Shown piece after piece: positions 62,894 through 64,000 of a DNA stretch of 64,000 nt (the stretch's first letter is position 1; each line of letters starts with the position of its first letter). The position numbers and the translations under genes are program-made. A model generated the notes under the pieces. It was not told the origin of the DNA and did no database searches. It saw nothing but the letters and a program-made list of their open reading frames with translations. The stretch comes from Bacteroidota bacterium (lineage in GTDB: Bacteria; Bacteroidota; Bacteroidia; Chitinophagales; Chitinophagaceae). The stretch spans positions 274,445 through 338,444 of the forward strand of contig JAFEAJ010000008.1 of assembly GCA_018266455.1 (NCBI GenBank), in the 5' to 3' direction.

Positions 62894-62904
62894 AACTAAT
62901 ACTT

Positions 62905-63402
62905 TCAGCTTACAGCCAGGTTTGATTTATCAACATACGCCGTTAATGAATATCCAATACTGTCAATGATGATTTGCACTTTATTGTTCATCACCTTCAC
63001 TACCGTCGCATCCTTGCCCATCAAAGCGCCGCCCTCAACCCGCACTTTCATGTTTTCAACGATCGGCAATGGCTCCGCCTGGACGTTTTCATGCTCGTTC
63101 AAAAACTTTTTGATCAGCACAATTTCATTTTCCCTCACCACTGCCGGCTTGCCCAGCCAGTACACAAAATTCACCACGCCATTTACCATGCGCACCTCAG
63201 TTTTTTCTTCTTCACCGATTTTTATGAACACATACGACTTGAATAAAGGCTCATAAACCGTTTTCATCCTGTCGCTCCACTTTTTCCTTACTTTGTTCAA
63301 CGGGCAGTAATTCAGAAAGCCTTTTTCATCAAAAAGCGCATGCACTTTTTTTTCCCACCTGGGCCTGGTGTACACCACATACCATTTTTTTTCCTCTTCC
63401 AT
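62905..63402 (-). CDS. NusG-like transcription antiterminator, UpxY family
   Basis: A 165-residue NusG paralogue. Residues 6-100 form the NGN domain (KKWYVVYTRPRWEKKVHALF, VYEPLFKSYVFIKIG), and residues 110-160 a KOW domain (MKVRVEGGALMGKDATVVKV). It is the first gene of the capsule run, the position used by UpxY proteins of Bacteroides capsules and by RfaH-type regulators, which prevent early termination in their own long operons. A terminator-like hairpin lies 109 bases upstream in the leader and is an obvious target. Housekeeping NusG is not expected here, since NusG genes sit beside ribosomal genes. Confidence 0.9.
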   Translation of the reverse strand: MEEEKKWYVVYTRPRWEKKVHALFDEKGFLNYCPLNKVRKKWSDRMKTVYEPLFKSYVFIKIGEEEKTEVRMVNGVVNFVYWLGKPAVVRENEIVLIKKFLNEHENVQAEPLPIVENMKVRVEGGALMGKDATVVKVMNNKVQIIIDSIGYSLTAYVDKSNLAVS

Positions 63403-63510
63403 TTTACGGCAAAAACTTTATGAATAAACAGAGCTTCGCCACCTCAGCCACATTTTTCTTTTTTGGCTGACCAATTTTAAACACCAGGCACTCTCCAACA
63501 AGCCACCAAC

Positions 63511-63558
63511 AAAAAAGGCATAAGGAAGCATTCATGCGAAATACTCCTTACGCCTTTT
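63511..63558 (-). terminator. Terminator-like hairpin in the capsule leader, candidate attenuator
   Basis: On the minus strand AAAAGGCGTAAGGA (63545-63558) pairs with TCCTTATGCCTTTT (63513-63526), 13 of 14 positions complementary, across an 18-base loop that itself contains GCAT/ATGC. The stem is followed by a run of T residues that reaches 63511. It stands about 150 bases after the candidate start of transcription and 109 bases before the upxY-like ATG. Confidence 0.6.
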
Positions 63559-63709
63559 ATATTAAAATTTTTTATAGCAATTGCGCAACAAACAACTTCT
63601 CACAGGAATTTTATAGTTAATAAAGGCTCGGGCCAACATCGTTTATGCTCTGAAAAAGCATGCCTGTCCTCCCCAAAACCAGTGGTAATTTTTAAAATTA
63701 TTCAGGCTG

Positions 63710-63717
63710 CAAATATA
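63710..63717 (-). promoter_or_regulatory. Candidate -7 box of the capsule operon
   Basis: The minus strand reads TATATTTG, a perfect TAnnTTTG match, 307 bases upstream of the upxY-like ATG. It would give a long leader that includes the hairpin at 63511-63558. No TTG is at the standard -33 distance. Confidence 0.4.
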
Positions 63718-63824
63718 GGTGATTTTCGCTTGTAAAAATTTTTTGCTCCCTCTTGAAAAACAATCTTTTATTAAAAAAAACCGCTCAAAAACATAACTTC
63801 GTTCAACCACAAAACATAATTGCT

Positions 63825-64000
63825 TTGAAACAAAGATATTATTCGCTCGATGTGTTCCGCGGGGCTACTGTTGCGCTTATGATTTTGGTAAACAACCCCG
63901 GCGACTGGAGCCATATTTACGCCCCGCTTGAACATGCTCCCTGGCATGGCTTAACGCCCACCGATTGCGTTTTCCCATTTTTTCTTTTTGCCGTAGGCAA
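63825..64000 (+). CDS. Acyltransferase-like membrane protein (DUF5009/NagX type), 3' end outside the window
   Basis: The frame starting at a TTG at 63825 reads [19 protein letters not shown] and continues [20 protein letters not shown] and [19 protein letters not shown]. This matches the first helix and following loop of heparan-alpha-glucosaminide N-acetyltransferase-like membrane proteins (DUF5009). No ATG precedes it in frame; an ATT codon two codons upstream is the only other non-standard option, so TTG is preferred. Only 58 codons are seen. Such proteins acetylate sugars across the membrane, but the substrate is unknown. It diverges from the capsule locus and has no obvious -7 box (TAACTTCG at 63794-63801 is a partial match). 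Confidence 0.75.
   Translation, partial: MKQRYYSLDVFRGATVALMILVNNPGDWSHIYAPLEHAPWHGLTPTDCVFPFFLFAVG

Larger units (their letters stand above)
63403..63824. other. Leader region of the capsule locus and divergent spacer
   Basis: 422 bases between the upxY-like gene (minus) and the acyltransferase gene (plus). It contains the hairpin at 63511-63558, a minus-strand -7 box at 63710-63717 and a short stem ATGCT/AGCAT (63645-63661). I found no GGCGGTAG (ops/JUMPstart) element on either strand. Confidence 0.6.

Noticed and set aside
63403..63824. An ops/JUMPstart element for an RfaH-like factor
   Set aside because: GGCGGTAG was not found on either strand of the leader; the factor looks like UpxY rather than RfaH.

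Overview
The window looks like a chromosomal segment of a Bacteroidota bacterium, probably of the Chitinophagaceae type. The evidence is a protein with a C-terminal type IX secretion sorting domain, TAnnTTTG-like -7 promoter elements in front of several genes, a UpxY-type NusG paralogue heading a capsule locus, and the families DUF4783 and DUF4337. The species cannot be named from the sequence alone. No tRNA, rRNA, insertion sequence or CRISPR array was found.

Bases 1-15020 hold mostly household genes in short units on both strands: dnaX (5' end cut by the window), trmD, a TIGR01777-type epimerase, an LptF/LptG permease, citrate synthase, murF, a DUF4783 protein, gpmI, an ECF sigma factor followed by a membrane-anchored protein with a barrel-like C-terminus, a small lipoprotein and uvrC. 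Strong hairpin terminators lie at about 12548-12580 and 15051-15075. Bases 15098-19543 encode a 1481-residue secreted protein with 14 FG-GAP repeats and a T9SS tail. Bases 19879-22253 hold a DUF4337 membrane protein and an ECF sigma factor/CarH-like (MerR plus B12-binding) pair that looks light-responsive.

Bases 22364-63402 form one minus-strand run of 38 genes, about 41 kb, for a cell-surface polysaccharide. Transcription runs from high to low coordinates. It begins with a UpxY/NusG-like antiterminator, a Wza-like export lipoprotein, a Wzc-like tyrosine kinase and a Wzm/Wzt ABC exporter. It continues through 12 glycosyltransferases, six actual or putative methyltransferases, a pyruvyltransferase, a carbamoyltransferase, two AsnB-like amidotransferases and a Wzy-like membrane protein, and ends with gmd, fcl and a CpsB/YwqE-type phosphatase. 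In the middle sits a near-complete set for an amidated 2,3-diacetamido-2,3-dideoxy-hexuronic acid (WbpB, WbpE, WbpD, WbpG, HisH2, HisF2 types). GDP-L-fucose is the other sugar predicted. Missing from the window are the UDP-GlcNAc 6-dehydrogenase, a 2-epimerase, a Wzx flippase, an initiating sugar-phosphate transferase and GDP-mannose synthesis.

The most interesting signals are three. First, a terminator-like hairpin in the capsule leader, between a candidate promoter and the upxY-like gene, which suggests antitermination control. Second, a sharp base-composition break inside wzt: the carbohydrate-recognition half and two adjacent putative methyltransferases form an AT-rich cassette, as if the export signal and its reader moved together. 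Third, a 12-base element shared by the leaders of the CarH-like gene and its sigma factor. The last 176 bases begin a plus-strand membrane acyltransferase-like gene.
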